Assembly (NCBI GenBank): GCA_000023185.1
Contig: CP001622.1
Coordinates: 3,038,001-3,102,000, forward strand
DNA: 64,000 nt
Direction of reading: 5' to 3'
Origin: Rhizobium leguminosarum bv. trifolii WSM1325
GTDB taxonomy: Bacteria; Pseudomonadota; Alphaproteobacteria; Rhizobiales; Rhizobiaceae
Under the pieces are notes generated by a model that saw nothing but the letters and a program-made list of their open reading frames with translations, did no database searches and was not told the DNA's origin. Each line of letters starts with the position of its first letter. The stretch's first letter is position 1. The translations under genes and the position numbers were made by a program. Below are positions 1 through 9,009 of the stretch, one piece after another.

Positions 1-412
1 GATGCGTGCAGGTGCCGATCATGACGATCCAGTTTTCCTTGCCCTTGCCGCCCGAACGGTCAACACCCGTTGCCTGAGCGTCGACAGGAAGGTTTGCATT
101 GCGCGCGACCGGGTCCTTCAGATCAGCAAGCTGGACGGCATTTGCCGCTTCCACTTCCTCAGGCGTGCGGTTGCGGATGAAGATCGGCTTGCCGCGCCAT
201 TTAACCGTCAGGGACATGCCGGGCTCGAGGCTGGCAACGTCGACTTCGATGGAGGCGAGAGCAAGCGTCGAAGCGTCAGGACGCATCTGATCAATGAACG
301 GCCAAGCGACCGCGACGGCGCCGACGGCGCCTGCCATACCAGTGGTGAGATAAAGGAAATCACGGCGAGTGGGTTCGCCCATGCCCTCGCTTGTCGTTTC
401 GTGTTCGCTCAC
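1..412 (-). CDS. petA: Ubiquinol-cytochrome c reductase iron-sulfur (Rieske) subunit, 5' part
   Basis: The complement reads from a GTG at 412 into about 137 residues and runs off the window start. The N-terminus carries a twin-arginine motif (RRDFL, about residues 16-20) followed by a hydrophobic anchor (TGMAGAVGAVAVAWPF), the layout of Rieske proteins that are exported by Tat and stay membrane-anchored. The last visible residues are GTCTH, the first Cys-x-His ligand pair of the 2Fe-2S cluster; the second pair lies outside. The protein carries electrons from ubiquinol to cytochrome c1 in complex III. An internal ATG at 382 is a weaker start because it leaves a very short tail before the RR motif. 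petB and petC would be expected next, beyond the window. Confidence 0.93.
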   Translation of the reverse strand, partial: MSEHETTSEGMGEPTRRDFLYLTTGMAGAVGAVAVAWPFIDQMRPDASTLALASIEVDVASLEPGMSLTVKWRGKPIFIRNRTPEEVEAANAVQLADLKDPVARNANLPVDAQATGVDRSGGKGKENWIVMIGTCTH

Positions 413-621
413 GGCTAACATCCTCTGCGCAATTTTCGCGGAATTCCGCCCTGCCCCCTCTACCGGCGAATCTCTCTGGACACAATTCGGCCATAGATTC
501 CCCGGCAATCCGGCGCGTTCTATGCTTGATCGCAAATTATGTCCAGCCTTGGCAAGGGGATGAGGGCACAATGTCGCGGGAAATTTCGGATGAATTTTTT
601 AAGGCAAACACGCGCTTGCCA

Positions 622-653
622 TTATGTTGCATTGCAACAAAAACGCCCTCGTG
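622..653 (+). promoter_or_regulatory. 5' motif A: GTTGCA palindrome followed by AAAAACGCCCTC
   Basis: A short palindrome (GTTGCA-TGCAAC, 626-638) is followed directly by AAAAACGCCCTC (639-650), 47 bases before the EEP-family gene. Almost the same sequence lies at 40995-41027, a similar distance before the extensin-family gene. It could be an operator or a 5' UTR element. Its function is unknown. Confidence 0.4.
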
Positions 654-696
654 ATAGGCGCAGTCCAAGCCATGCCAGTGAGCCGGACCGGAGCGG

Positions 697-1629
697 ATGA
701 GAGACACGATTTTTTGCGTATTCAGCGTTCTCACGACCCTCGTTCTCGCCATTATCTCCCTGCGATACGTCACCGATTTCTATCTGCTATCTTTCTTTTA
801 CAGCTTCCAGGTCCATCTGGCGGTGGCCGGCACTGTGGCCTCGGTCGCTGCCCTTCTCGTCAAGCGGCACTGGTATGGCCTGCTGACCCTCGCAATATCG
901 GTGGTCCTTGCCGTCCACGGTGTCGTGATGATGCGCGAATTCGTCGAACCATCCGTCGAGGAGAGCCGCCCGGCCCTGTTCAGGCTGATGTCCTTCAATA
1001 TCGAGAACGATAATTTTGCAAACGGCCCTGACATCGCCGACATGGTCATTGGCTCGGGTGCGGACGCCGTCAACATCCTGGAGGCTGAACCGCTGCTGTC
1101 GGAACTGCCACGGTTGCTGAAGACCTATCCCTATTACGTCGGCTGCGGCGTCGGCATGGAGCAATGCGACACGCTGGTGCTGTCGAAACGTCCGCTGATC
1201 GAACCCCGCATCCGCAATCTCGGCCTGCTCTGGCGCAACCGGCTGACGATCTCGACGATCGATTTCGATGGCCAGAAGGTCAATTTCCTCGCCGCGCACC
1301 TGACCAAACCTTATTACGACGAATTCCACGGCCTCGAAATCTGGGATCTCGCGGAGATCATCCCTACCCTTTCGGGACCACTCGTTCTCGCCGGTGATTT
1401 CAATACGTCGATTCTCGCGCCCGACGTGCAGTATCTCATGCGCACTCAAGCCCTGGGCACGGTATCGCTGGAACCCGCGACATGGCCGATCCGCGCCGGC
1501 GCCTTCGGCATTCCGATCGATCATATCTTTACCCGGGCGCCGCTGCGGCTGAAATCGGTTCGCCGCATCGAGAATGGCTTCGGGTCAAATCATTTTGGCC
1601 TCATGGCGGAATTCGTCATCGACCCTTGA
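697..1629 (+). CDS. Membrane-anchored endonuclease/exonuclease/phosphatase (EEP) family protein
   Basis: 310 residues. Three hydrophobic stretches (about 5-22, 27-54 and 60-79) precede an EEP-fold domain from about residue 95. Family motifs are visible in order: MSFNIE (98-103), an acidic residue in NILEAE (near 129), AHLTKP with His201, GDFN (233-236), a DH pair (275-276) and SNHFG with His299, the usual metal and phosphate-binding set of DNase I/Mg-dependent phosphodiesterases. The architecture suggests a periplasm-facing catalytic domain; the substrate cannot be read from sequence. The start has GGAG about four bases upstream. Its last 45 bases overlap the convergent ABC exporter gene. Confidence 0.85.
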   Translation: MRDTIFCVFSVLTTLVLAIISLRYVTDFYLLSFFYSFQVHLAVAGTVASVAALLVKRHWYGLLTLAISVVLAVHGVVMMREFVEPSVEESRPALFRLMSFNIENDNFANGPDIADMVIGSGADAVNILEAEPLLSELPRLLKTYPYYVGCGVGMEQCDTLVLSKRPLIEPRIRNLGLLWRNRLTISTIDFDGQKVNFLAAHLTKPYYDEFHGLEIWDLAEIIPTLSGPLVLAGDFNTSILAPDVQYLMRTQALGTVSLEPATWPIRAGAFGIPIDHIFTRAPLRLKSVRRIENGFGSNHFGLMAEFVIDP

Positions 1630-3498
1630 GCCCGCATCCTCGTCTGTAGCAAGGAAGCCGCCGGACTGGCGCGCCCAAAGTTCGGCATAGAGCCCGCCGT
1701 GGCGAAGCAGTTGGTCATGGCTGCCTTCCTCGATGATCCGCCCGAGATCGATGACGATCAGCCGGTCGAGCGCGGCGATCGTCGACAGCCGATGGGCGAT
1801 CGCAAGCACTGTCTTGCCTTCCATGATCCGATGGAGATTGGACTGGATCGCCTCTTCCACTTCCGAATCGAGCGCCGACGTCGCTTCGTCGAGAACGAGG
1901 ATCGGCGCGTCCTTCAGCATGACCCGGGCAATAGCGATACGCTGCCGCTGCCCGCCTGACAGTTTGACGCCGCGTTCGCCGACATGCGCATCGAAACCTC
2001 TACGACCCTGCTGATCCTGCAGACGTTCGATGAAGTCGATGGCTTCGGCGCGCCTTGCCGCCTCCACCAGCCCCTCCTCGCCGGCATCGGGCCGTCCGAA
2101 CAGGATATTGTCGCGCACGGAACGATGCAGCAGCGAGGTGTCCTGGCTGACGACGCCGATCTGCATCCTGAGAGATTCCTGCGTCACCGCTGCAATATCC
2201 TGGCCGTCGATGAGAATGCGGCCGTCCTGAATATCGTAGAGGCGCAGCAGCAGGTTCATCAGCGTCGATTTCCCGGCACCCGAACGGCCGACGATCCCGA
2301 CCTTTTCGCCCGGGCGGATGGTCAGGGAGAAATTCTCGACGACCGGCTGATGACCCTTGCCGTAACGGAACGAAACATCGTCGAAGCGGATGCCGGGCTG
2401 TCGGATCACCAGGGACTTCGCATCCGGCCGATCGACGAGCCCCAGAGGCTGGGAGATCAGCTCGGCGGCGTTCTGGATGGTACCGAGATTGCGCATGATG
2501 CCGTTGAACTGCGTCATCAGCCGTCCGAGCAGGAAATTCAGCCTGAGCACCAGCGCCAGCGAAAACGCCACGGCGCCGGAACTCACCAGGCCGCGCAGCC
2601 AGAGATCGACGCTCAGCCCCGCCATCGTTACGATCATCAGGCCGGAGAGCAGCGCCATCGAGGCCCGGACGCCGGTGATGAACCGCGTGAAGCGCAACAC
2701 CGTATCCTGATAGATATCAAAGCCCTGACGCATGTAGCGGTCGCTCTCCTCGTCGCGGGCAAACAGCTTCAGCGTCTGCATGTTGCTGTAGGAGTCGACC
2801 ATCCGGCCGTTCAGCATCGATCCGGCTTCCGCCGTCTCGCGGGAATGCTGGCGGATCCGCGGAACGAAGTGGCGGGCAAGCAGGCTGAAGGCGCCAAGCC
2901 AGAACAGCACGACGGCGGCAAGGGAAAAGTCCAGCCGGGCGACGAGCACGAGCGTCGTTACGGCATAGATGCCGACGAACCAGACGCTTTCCATCAGCGA
3001 GGTGACGAGATCGCCGGTGGCCTGTCCGGCCGACCAGACCTTGGTGACGATGCGCCCGGAAAAATCGCTCTGGAAGAACGACAATGACTGCCTGGAGACA
3101 TGGAGATAGGATTGCCAGCGTGCGAGATTGTAGAAGCCAGGCGTGATCACCTGCTGGTCGACGAGCGCGATCAGGAAGGCGATGACGAAGCGCACCAGCC
3201 CGATGAGGGCGAGCATCCCGAACAATTCGCCGCCATGGGCAGCGAGAAGGCCGCTCCAGCCGGCCCCCGGCGTGATGCTGCCGAGGATATCGACCAACCG
3301 CCCGACGAACCAGAAGAGTGCGGCCTCTATCGCCGCCGACGTGCCGCCGAGAACGAGCATGGCGATGAACGGCATCCTCGCCTGGCCGATATAGAACCAG
3401 ATGAATCCGAGCGTCGAGCGCGGCGGCTGCAGATTGGCGCGTGGGCGGAACGGATCGATCCAGGTTTCGAACCGGCGGAGGATGGGGTGCAGCAACAT
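1585..3498 (-). CDS. ABC exporter half-transporter (fused membrane and ATPase domains), copy 1
   Basis: 637 residues: an N-terminal transmembrane domain with about six helices (roughly 30-335) and a C-terminal nucleotide-binding domain. Walker A GRSGAGKS is at 404-411, signature LSGGQ at 513-517 and Walker B with DEATSALD near 533-543, all intact. This is the type IV exporter arrangement of lipid, peptide or drug exporters; the substrate is unknown. A close paralogue lies 505 bases away on the same strand (4004-5860), so the two could form a heterodimer, although each has a complete ATPase set and could also homodimerise. The 3' end overlaps the convergent EEP gene. Confidence 0.93.
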   Translation of the reverse strand: MLLHPILRRFETWIDPFRPRANLQPPRSTLGFIWFYIGQARMPFIAMLVLGGTSAAIEAALFWFVGRLVDILGSITPGAGWSGLLAAHGGELFGMLALIGLVRFVIAFLIALVDQQVITPGFYNLARWQSYLHVSRQSLSFFQSDFSGRIVTKVWSAGQATGDLVTSLMESVWFVGIYAVTTLVLVARLDFSLAAVVLFWLGAFSLLARHFVPRIRQHSRETAEAGSMLNGRMVDSYSNMQTLKLFARDEESDRYMRQGFDIYQDTVLRFTRFITGVRASMALLSGLMIVTMAGLSVDLWLRGLVSSGAVAFSLALVLRLNFLLGRLMTQFNGIMRNLGTIQNAAELISQPLGLVDRPDAKSLVIRQPGIRFDDVSFRYGKGHQPVVENFSLTIRPGEKVGIVGRSGAGKSTLMNLLLRLYDIQDGRILIDGQDIAAVTQESLRMQIGVVSQDTSLLHRSVRDNILFGRPDAGEEGLVEAARRAEAIDFIERLQDQQGRRGFDAHVGERGVKLSGGQRQRIAIARVMLKDAPILVLDEATSALDSEVEEAIQSNLHRIMEGKTVLAIAHRLSTIAALDRLIVIDLGRIIEEGSHDQLLRHGGLYAELWARQSGGFLATDEDAGSRVDDEFRHEAKMI

Positions 3499-3660
3499 AG
3501 AAGCGATATAGGCGGATTAGCCGTGCCGGCAAAGGGAATGAAAAGCGGACAGAATGTTATATTTTGGTAATTATCGGTAACATCGGCGGCATACCCATTG
3601 AATGCCCCCGAACCGGTCACAATCTCACGTTACGATCGCGCTTTACCGGAGACCATATCC

Positions 3661-3891
3661 ATGGAAACGAAAATGCTCGATGTGCATGTTCCGCTTCCGC
3701 TTGCAGAAAGGCTGGATGCCCTGGCATTCGCCCTGGGGTTGCCGCGCGACGAGATCGTCGCCGAGGCCATTACCACCTGGATCGATCAGGAGGAGCACCG
3801 CCGCCTCGTCGCGCTTCGCACGATCGCCGCCGCCCACACAATGGTCGTCGTCGAAACTCACCGCGTGATCGATTGGGCCGACAGCCTTTGA
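3661..3891 (+). CDS. Ribbon-helix-helix (CopG/ParD-like) protein, no toxin partner
   Basis: 76 residues. The start at 3661 is chosen because GGAGA lies about nine bases upstream; a longer reading from 3598 has no ribosome site. The first 45 residues fit an RHH DNA-binding fold (LDVHVPLPLAERLDALAFALGL, then an amphipathic helix with EAITTWIDQEE). The C-terminus stops at VIDWADSL, about where related ParD-like antitoxins continue to a toxin-binding tail. No toxin gene follows: the next gene is on the other strand after a terminator hairpin. It may be an orphan antitoxin or a small stand-alone repressor. Confidence 0.7.
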   Translation: METKMLDVHVPLPLAERLDALAFALGLPRDEIVAEAITTWIDQEEHRRLVALRTIAAAHTMVVVETHRVIDWADSL

Positions 3892-3961
3892 TCGGATAGG
3901 ACGCAAACGCGCTCAGATCTTCAGCAACGGTCGGCAAGCTGGAACCCCCCTAAGAATTCAC

Positions 3962-3993
3962 GAGGCCCTCTCCGCTTTCGCAGGGAGGGCCTC
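3962..3993 (-). terminator. Hairpin downstream of ABC exporter copy 2
   Basis: GAGGCCCTC at 3962-3970 pairs with GAGGGCCTC at 3985-3993 around a 14-base loop. It lies 11 bases after the minus-strand stop at 4004, with only a weak T-rich tail. Confidence 0.6.
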
Positions 3994-4003
3994 ATTACTC
4001 TTA

Positions 4004-5860
4004 TTATTCCGCCGCCACTTCCGCTTCGTCGGCGTGATCGGAGAGGAAGCCGCCGGACTGACGGTTCCAGAGGTCGGCATAGATGCCGCCTCCTGCGATC
4101 AGCTCACTGTGCGAGCCGGCCTCGATGATCCGGCCCTTGTCGAGCACGATCAGCTGGTCCATCTCCGTCAGCGTCGACAGCCGGTGGGCGATGGCGATCA
4201 CCGTCTTGCCCTCCATCAGGGCGAAGAGGTTTTCCTGGATCGCCGCCTCGACTTCCGAATCGAGTGCCGAGGTTGCCTCGTCGAGCACCAGGATCGGCGC
4301 GTCCTTCAGGAAGACGCGGGCGATCGCGACGCGCTGCCGCTGGCCGCCGGAGAGCTTGACGCCGCGTTCGCCGACCTGCGCGTCGAGCCCCGCGCGGCCC
4401 TGCATGTCGACCAGGCCTTCGATGAACTCCCAGGCATTGGCGCGTTTGGCGGCCTCGATCACCTCGTCGTCCGTTGCTTCGGGGCGCCCATAGGCGATGT
4501 TGTCGCGGATCGAGCGATGCAACAGCGAAGTGTCCTGCGTCACCACGCCGATCAGCGAACGCAGGCTTTCCTGCGAAACGCCGGCGATGTCCTGCCCATC
4601 GATGGTGATGCGGCCGGCCTCCAGGTCGTAGAAGCGCAGCAACAGGTTCATCAGCGTCGTCTTGCCGGCGCCGGAGCGGCCGACCAGACCAACCTTCTCG
4701 CCGGCCTTGATGTCGAGCGACAGGTTGTCGATGACGCCCTTGCTCTTGCCGTAGTGGAAGCGGATGCGGTCATAGTGGATCGCGCCCTTCTTCGCCGTCA
4801 GGGTGGGTGCGCCCGGCTTGTCGACGATGTCGTGCTGTTTGCTCATCATCTCCATGCCGTCATAGACCGTGCCGATATTCTCGAACAGCGCCGAGACTTC
4901 CCACATGATCCATTGCGACATGCCGTTGACGCGCATGGCAAGACCGATGGCGATGGCGATGGCGCCGACTGAGATCGCCCCGTTCAGCCAGAACCAGATC
5001 GACATGCCCGAGATGACGAAGAGCGCAACGCAGTTGTTCACGTAGACGAAGATGTGGAAGAGCGTCACCTTGCGCATCTGCTTGTGCACGGTCTGCAGGA
5101 ACTCGTCCATGCCTTCCTTGGCATAGACCTCCTCGCGGCCCGCATGCGAAAACAGCTTGACCGTCGCGATATTCGTATAGCTGTCGACCACGCGCCCCGT
5201 CATCATCGAACGCGCATCCGCCTGCGCCGCCGCGATCTTGCGAAGCCGCGGCACGAAATAGGCGACGATGCTGATATAGACCGCGAGCCAGACGAGGATC
5301 GGGATCATCAGCCGCCAGTCGGCTGCCGCAATCACGATGATCATCGTCAGAAAGTAGGTGACGACATAGACGAAGACGTCGAGGATCTTCATCACCGTTT
5401 CGCGCACCGCAAGCGAGGTCTGCATCACCTTGGTGGCGACACGCCCGGCAAACTCGTTGGCGAAGAACGACATGCTGTGACGCAGCAGGAAGCGGTGCAT
5501 CTGCCAGCGTGCGATCATCGGATAATTGCCGAGCATCATCTGATGCATGATGAGCGAATCGAGCCCAGCTACCAAAGGCAGGCCGATCAGCACCAGCGCC
5601 GCCATCCAGAAAAGCTTGTGGCCTTCTCTCTCCAGGAATGTGGCGCGGTCGGCATTGGTCAGCCAGTCGACGATGTCGCCGAGGAACTGGAAGAGCGCCA
5701 CTTCGCCGATCGCGATCAGCGCGGTCAGCACGGCCATCAGGCCGAGCCAGGGCGCAGCCGGCTTGCTGTAATGCCAGCAAAAGGCAAAGAGACCTTTCGG
5801 CGGGACGACGGGGTCCTCGCTTGGAAAGGGATTGAGTCGCTGTTCGAACCAGCCAAACAT
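4004..5860 (-). CDS. ABC exporter half-transporter (fused membrane and ATPase domains), copy 2
   Basis: 618 residues, about six transmembrane helices in residues 25-320 and an ATPase domain with Walker A GRSGAGKT (394-401), signature LSGGQ (503-507) and Walker B ILVLDEA (523-529). It aligns along its whole length with the copy at 1585-3498, including shared phrases such as TLMNLLLR and SQDTSLLHRS/TQDTSLLHRS, so the two arose by duplication. The C-terminus is acidic (DHADEAEVAAE). The substrate is unknown. It has its own hairpin terminator, so it is probably a separate transcription unit from copy 1. Confidence 0.93.
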   Translation of the reverse strand: MFGWFEQRLNPFPSEDPVVPPKGLFAFCWHYSKPAAPWLGLMAVLTALIAIGEVALFQFLGDIVDWLTNADRATFLEREGHKLFWMAALVLIGLPLVAGLDSLIMHQMMLGNYPMIARWQMHRFLLRHSMSFFANEFAGRVATKVMQTSLAVRETVMKILDVFVYVVTYFLTMIIVIAAADWRLMIPILVWLAVYISIVAYFVPRLRKIAAAQADARSMMTGRVVDSYTNIATVKLFSHAGREEVYAKEGMDEFLQTVHKQMRKVTLFHIFVYVNNCVALFVISGMSIWFWLNGAISVGAIAIAIGLAMRVNGMSQWIMWEVSALFENIGTVYDGMEMMSKQHDIVDKPGAPTLTAKKGAIHYDRIRFHYGKSKGVIDNLSLDIKAGEKVGLVGRSGAGKTTLMNLLLRFYDLEAGRITIDGQDIAGVSQESLRSLIGVVTQDTSLLHRSIRDNIAYGRPEATDDEVIEAAKRANAWEFIEGLVDMQGRAGLDAQVGERGVKLSGGQRQRVAIARVFLKDAPILVLDEATSALDSEVEAAIQENLFALMEGKTVIAIAHRLSTLTEMDQLIVLDKGRIIEAGSHSELIAGGGIYADLWNRQSGGFLSDHADEAEVAAE

Positions 5861-6245
5861 GAAATTGCTCCGAAACGTCAGCGTTCCGGCTCCCGGCTTC
5901 GCGCCATCCCAGCGCTATGCAAGCACATATGGGAACCGAACGTTCAAGGGGCGAGGCTGAAACAGCCGCACAATGGATCAAAAAGGAAATTCAGGGAAGA
6001 AATCCGCACTATCGGCGGAAAATCGCACCGCTTGGCATCACGGCCAGGAGGCGCACATACAGCAAAATATTCATTCTGGCGCTCCTTGCTGGCGATTAAA
6101 GATATGCACCGATAACGCGAAAATGAGGAATTTTCCAGCCCTGTTCTGCCACATATTTCATCTTTTCGGGTCCAAACGCGCCCTGTTGCGTCGAAATCAC
6201 AGTTGCATTAGGCCCTTTGCGGTGAAAGCGGAAAGATAGCGCATC
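5861..6245. other. 385-base intergenic region between divergent genes
   Basis: This stretch must hold the promoters of ABC exporter copy 2 (leftwards) and trmL (rightwards). It is more AT-rich from about 6055 to 6140. Short open frames here have no ribosome sites or family resemblance. No clear operator or repeat was seen. Confidence 0.5.
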
Positions 6246-6707
6246 ATGACTTCACTCAGACTGGCACTCTATCAGCCGGATATTCCCGGCAATACCGGCA
6301 CGATCCTGCGTCTTGCCGCCTGCCTTGGCTTTGCGGTCGATCTGATCGAGCCCGCCGGCTTCGACATCTCCGACCGTAACCTGAAACGGGCCGGCATGGA
6401 CTATATCGCCGCCGCCGCCCTCACCCGCCATGTCAACTGGGACCGCTTCGAGGCGTGGCGTCTGACCACTGGCCGCCGCCTGATCCTCGCCTCGACCAAG
6501 GCTGCGGAGCGCTACACCGATCTTGCCTTCCGCCCCGACGATGTCCTGCTCTTCGGCCGCGAAAGCGCCGGCGTGCCGGATCAGGTGCATGAGAGGGCCG
6601 ATGCGCGCGTACTGATCCCGATGGTCGAAGGCCAGCGCTCGATCAACGTCGCCGTCTCCGCCGCGATGATCGTCGGCGAGGCGATGCGCCAAACCGTCTG
6701 GGCCTGA
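6246..6707 (+). CDS. trmL: tRNA (cytidine(34)-2'-O)-methyltransferase
   Basis: 153 residues, the normal length of TrmL. SPOUT-family motifs are clear: PDIPGNTGTILRLAA near the N-terminus, LLFGRESAGVP in the middle and RSINVAVSAAM near the C-terminus, which form the trefoil knot that binds S-adenosylmethionine. The enzyme methylates the ribose of the wobble nucleotide in certain tRNA-Leu species in the cytoplasm. It appears monocistronic here. Confidence 0.93.
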   Translation: MTSLRLALYQPDIPGNTGTILRLAACLGFAVDLIEPAGFDISDRNLKRAGMDYIAAAALTRHVNWDRFEAWRLTTGRRLILASTKAAERYTDLAFRPDDVLLFGRESAGVPDQVHERADARVLIPMVEGQRSINVAVSAAMIVGEAMRQTVWA

Positions 6708-6925
6708 CGGACACCGGCGCTGGCAGAGCAAAAGCCCGCGAAATTGCCGATCCGCTCCGGAATATGTCGCAAAATAACGTTGTCTATCCGTCAAACCGGC
6801 GTATATTTATTAGCCGGGCAATCAAAAATTCAGCATTGGCCTCCATGATTCCAATAAGTTTGGAACGGTCATGTGAGGAAAACAGCACTTCTCCAGATCT
6901 GTGAAAGAAGAATAAAAACAATAAA

Positions 6926-8572
6926 ATGGACTCTACAATCATCATGATCAACCTGTTCGGCGCCGTGGCTCTGCTGCTGTTCGGCCTCGCGCAGGTAAAG
7001 GATGGCGTATCCAGAGCCTTCGGCGCCCGCCTGAGAACAGGCCTGGCGACCGGCACGCGCGGCGGTCTTCGTTCTTTCCTGTCGGGCCTCGTCGCGACAA
7101 TCGCGCTGCAAAGCTCCACAGCGACGGCGCTGATGACGGCCTCCTTCGTCGAGCGTGACCTGATCAAGCCGCGCATGGCGCAGATCGTCCTGCTCGGCGC
7201 CAATGTCGGCACGGCAATCACCGCCTGGATCGTCGCAACGGGCATCGAATGGCTCTCTCCGCTCCTGATTCTTGCCGGCATCGTGCTCTACCGCGGCCGT
7301 TCCAGCGCCAGCCAGGGCGGCGGCACGGCGCTGATCGGCATCGGGCTGATGCTGTTGTCGCTGCACCTCCTTGGCCTTGCGACGGAACCGATGCGCGCTT
7401 CCCCCGCACTCGCCGCCTTCATCGGCCTGCTGGATAACGCCCTGCCCGTGGCGATGATCATCTCGGCAGCACTTGCCTTCGCGTCCTCGTCGAGCCTTGC
7501 GGTGGTGGTGCTCATCCTCTCGCTCGCCTCGGCCGGCGTCGTCTCCGCCGAACTCGTCATCGTGCTCGTACTCGGCGCCAATCTCGGCGGGGCGATACCG
7601 CCGGTCGTCGCGACATTGTCCGGCCCGGTTTCGGCACGGCGCGTCACCCTCGGCAATCTCGCCGTCCGCACGCTCGGCTGCCTTATCGCCCTGCCGCTGG
7701 CGGGTTATGGCGCGGAATTCATCCAAATGCTGCCCTTCGGTCCTGCCAAGCTGCCGGTCGACGCGCATCTTGCCTTCAACCTTCTGCTGGCGGCGCTGGC
7801 CTGGCCATTCTCCCGGCCGCTCGCTGCCCTGATGGCCCGGCTGGTGCCTGATCAAGCCGAGCCCGATAGCGCGCCGAAATATCTGGATGCGCAGGAGCTT
7901 GCGACGCCGGTCGTGGCCCTCGCCAGCGCTACCCGCGAAGTGCTCGGCGTCGGCGATCTGATCGAGCGGATGCTGATCCGGGTCTCCGAAGCTTTCGAGC
8001 GTAACGACGCATCGAAGCTTGCCGAGATATCCACCCTCGAAGAGCGCGTCGACCGGCTGCAGCAGGCGGTGAAGGTCTATCTCTCGAAGCTCGGCCGCGA
8101 GGGTCTCAGCGACGAGAACGCCCGCCGCTCGATCGTCGTCATCGATTATGCGATCAACCTCGAACATATGGGCGATATCATCGAGAAGGGCCTGCTGGAG
8201 CAGGTGGCAAAGAAGATCTCTCTTGGCCTGAAATTTTCCGATGACGGTCATCAGGAACTGCGCAAGCTGTTCGATTTGACGATCGACAATCTGCGCGTCG
8301 CCCAGACAATCTTCGTCACCCGCGATTTCAATCTGGCGCGCCAGATGATGGAGGTGAAGGTCGAGGTGCGCCGGATGGAGAAGCAGTCTGCCGAGCGCCA
8401 CCTCGAACGCCTGCGTGATGGTCGCGCCGACAGCCTGCAAACGAGTTCGCTGCATCTCGACATGCTGCGCGATCTGAAGCGCCTCAACGCCCACATCGTC
8501 TCGGTGGCGCATCCGATCATGGATGAAAACGGCCTGCTGATCGAAAGCCGCGTGCGCGCCACTGCGAAGTGA
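6926..8572 (+). CDS. Na/Pi cotransporter family protein with PhoU-like domain
   Basis: 548 residues. The N-terminal half (to about 290) is hydrophobic and has the two inverted-repeat signatures of the NptA/YjbB family: ALQSSTATALM in the first repeat and AFASSSSLAVVVL in the second, where the Q is replaced by A. The C-terminal half (about 330-535) is an all-helical PhoU-like domain, including a RLQQAVKVYLSKL segment and the heptad-rich end. Such proteins move phosphate across the inner membrane, often outwards, coupled to sodium. An ATG at 6947 is an alternative start; neither has a strong ribosome site. Confidence 0.88.
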   Translation: MDSTIIMINLFGAVALLLFGLAQVKDGVSRAFGARLRTGLATGTRGGLRSFLSGLVATIALQSSTATALMTASFVERDLIKPRMAQIVLLGANVGTAITAWIVATGIEWLSPLLILAGIVLYRGRSSASQGGGTALIGIGLMLLSLHLLGLATEPMRASPALAAFIGLLDNALPVAMIISAALAFASSSSLAVVVLILSLASAGVVSAELVIVLVLGANLGGAIPPVVATLSGPVSARRVTLGNLAVRTLGCLIALPLAGYGAEFIQMLPFGPAKLPVDAHLAFNLLLAALAWPFSRPLAALMARLVPDQAEPDSAPKYLDAQELATPVVALASATREVLGVGDLIERMLIRVSEAFERNDASKLAEISTLEERVDRLQQAVKVYLSKLGREGLSDENARRSIVVIDYAINLEHMGDIIEKGLLEQVAKKISLGLKFSDDGHQELRKLFDLTIDNLRVAQTIFVTRDFNLARQMMEVKVEVRRMEKQSAERHLERLRDGRADSLQTSSLHLDMLRDLKRLNAHIVSVAHPIMDENGLLIESRVRATAK

Positions 8573-8575
8573 CGG

Positions 8576-8836
8576 TCAGTCTGCCGAGGGCAGACGGCGC
8601 ATGGTGAATTCGATCTGGTCGCCGTCGAGCTGGCGCCAGCTTTCCACCTCGGTCCAGTAAGCGGCTTTCGGATATTCGTCGAACCATTCGCGCGCCTTGG
8701 CGCGTGCGTCCGTGAGGCCGAGGCAATATGTCTCACGCACGAAATGGTCTTTCTTGCTCGGGGGATTTTCCGCCCGATGTCTCGCTATCCTGCGCTTCAG
8801 GCCGTCGAAGGACGGAGGCCCTGGAACTTTTTTCAT
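8576..8836 (-). CDS. Small hypothetical protein
   Basis: 86 residues, starting MKKVPGPP. The start at 8836 is set by an excellent GAGGAGGT ribosome site seven to eight bases upstream; the longer reading from 8938 has none. The product is soluble, rich in basic and aromatic residues (KAREWFDEYPKAAYWTEVESW), with no signal peptide or membrane segment. I do not recognise the family. It ends three bases from the convergent Na/Pi gene. Confidence 0.75.
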   Translation of the reverse strand: MKKVPGPPSFDGLKRRIARHRAENPPSKKDHFVRETYCLGLTDARAKAREWFDEYPKAAYWTEVESWRQLDGDQIEFTMRRLPSAD

Positions 8837-9009
8837 CAATCTACCTCCTCGGAAAAGGTAATATCGAAATTCTCGATTTGCGAGTCGAATCTTGGAGGCG
8901 CCGGGTGCTTGCCTCGGCTTGGCGAGATGCAGCACCAACTGCTAATCATGGCGTGAATGAAGAATGAGCGAGTCGCCTCCGATGGAGATGCCGACCGTCG
9001 GAGGCGTAA

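Noticed and set aside
5973..6239. 88-codon plus-strand frame before trmL
   Set aside because: No ribosome site, AT-rich regulatory region, no domain.
6770..6820. Possible PhoB box (TGTCTATCCGTCA) before the Na/Pi gene
   Set aside because: Only a partial match to one half of the consensus; spacing is not right.
6869..8512. 547-codon minus-strand frame opposite the Na/Pi gene
   Set aside because: Arg/Gln/Asp-rich shadow; the plus strand carries a clear family protein.
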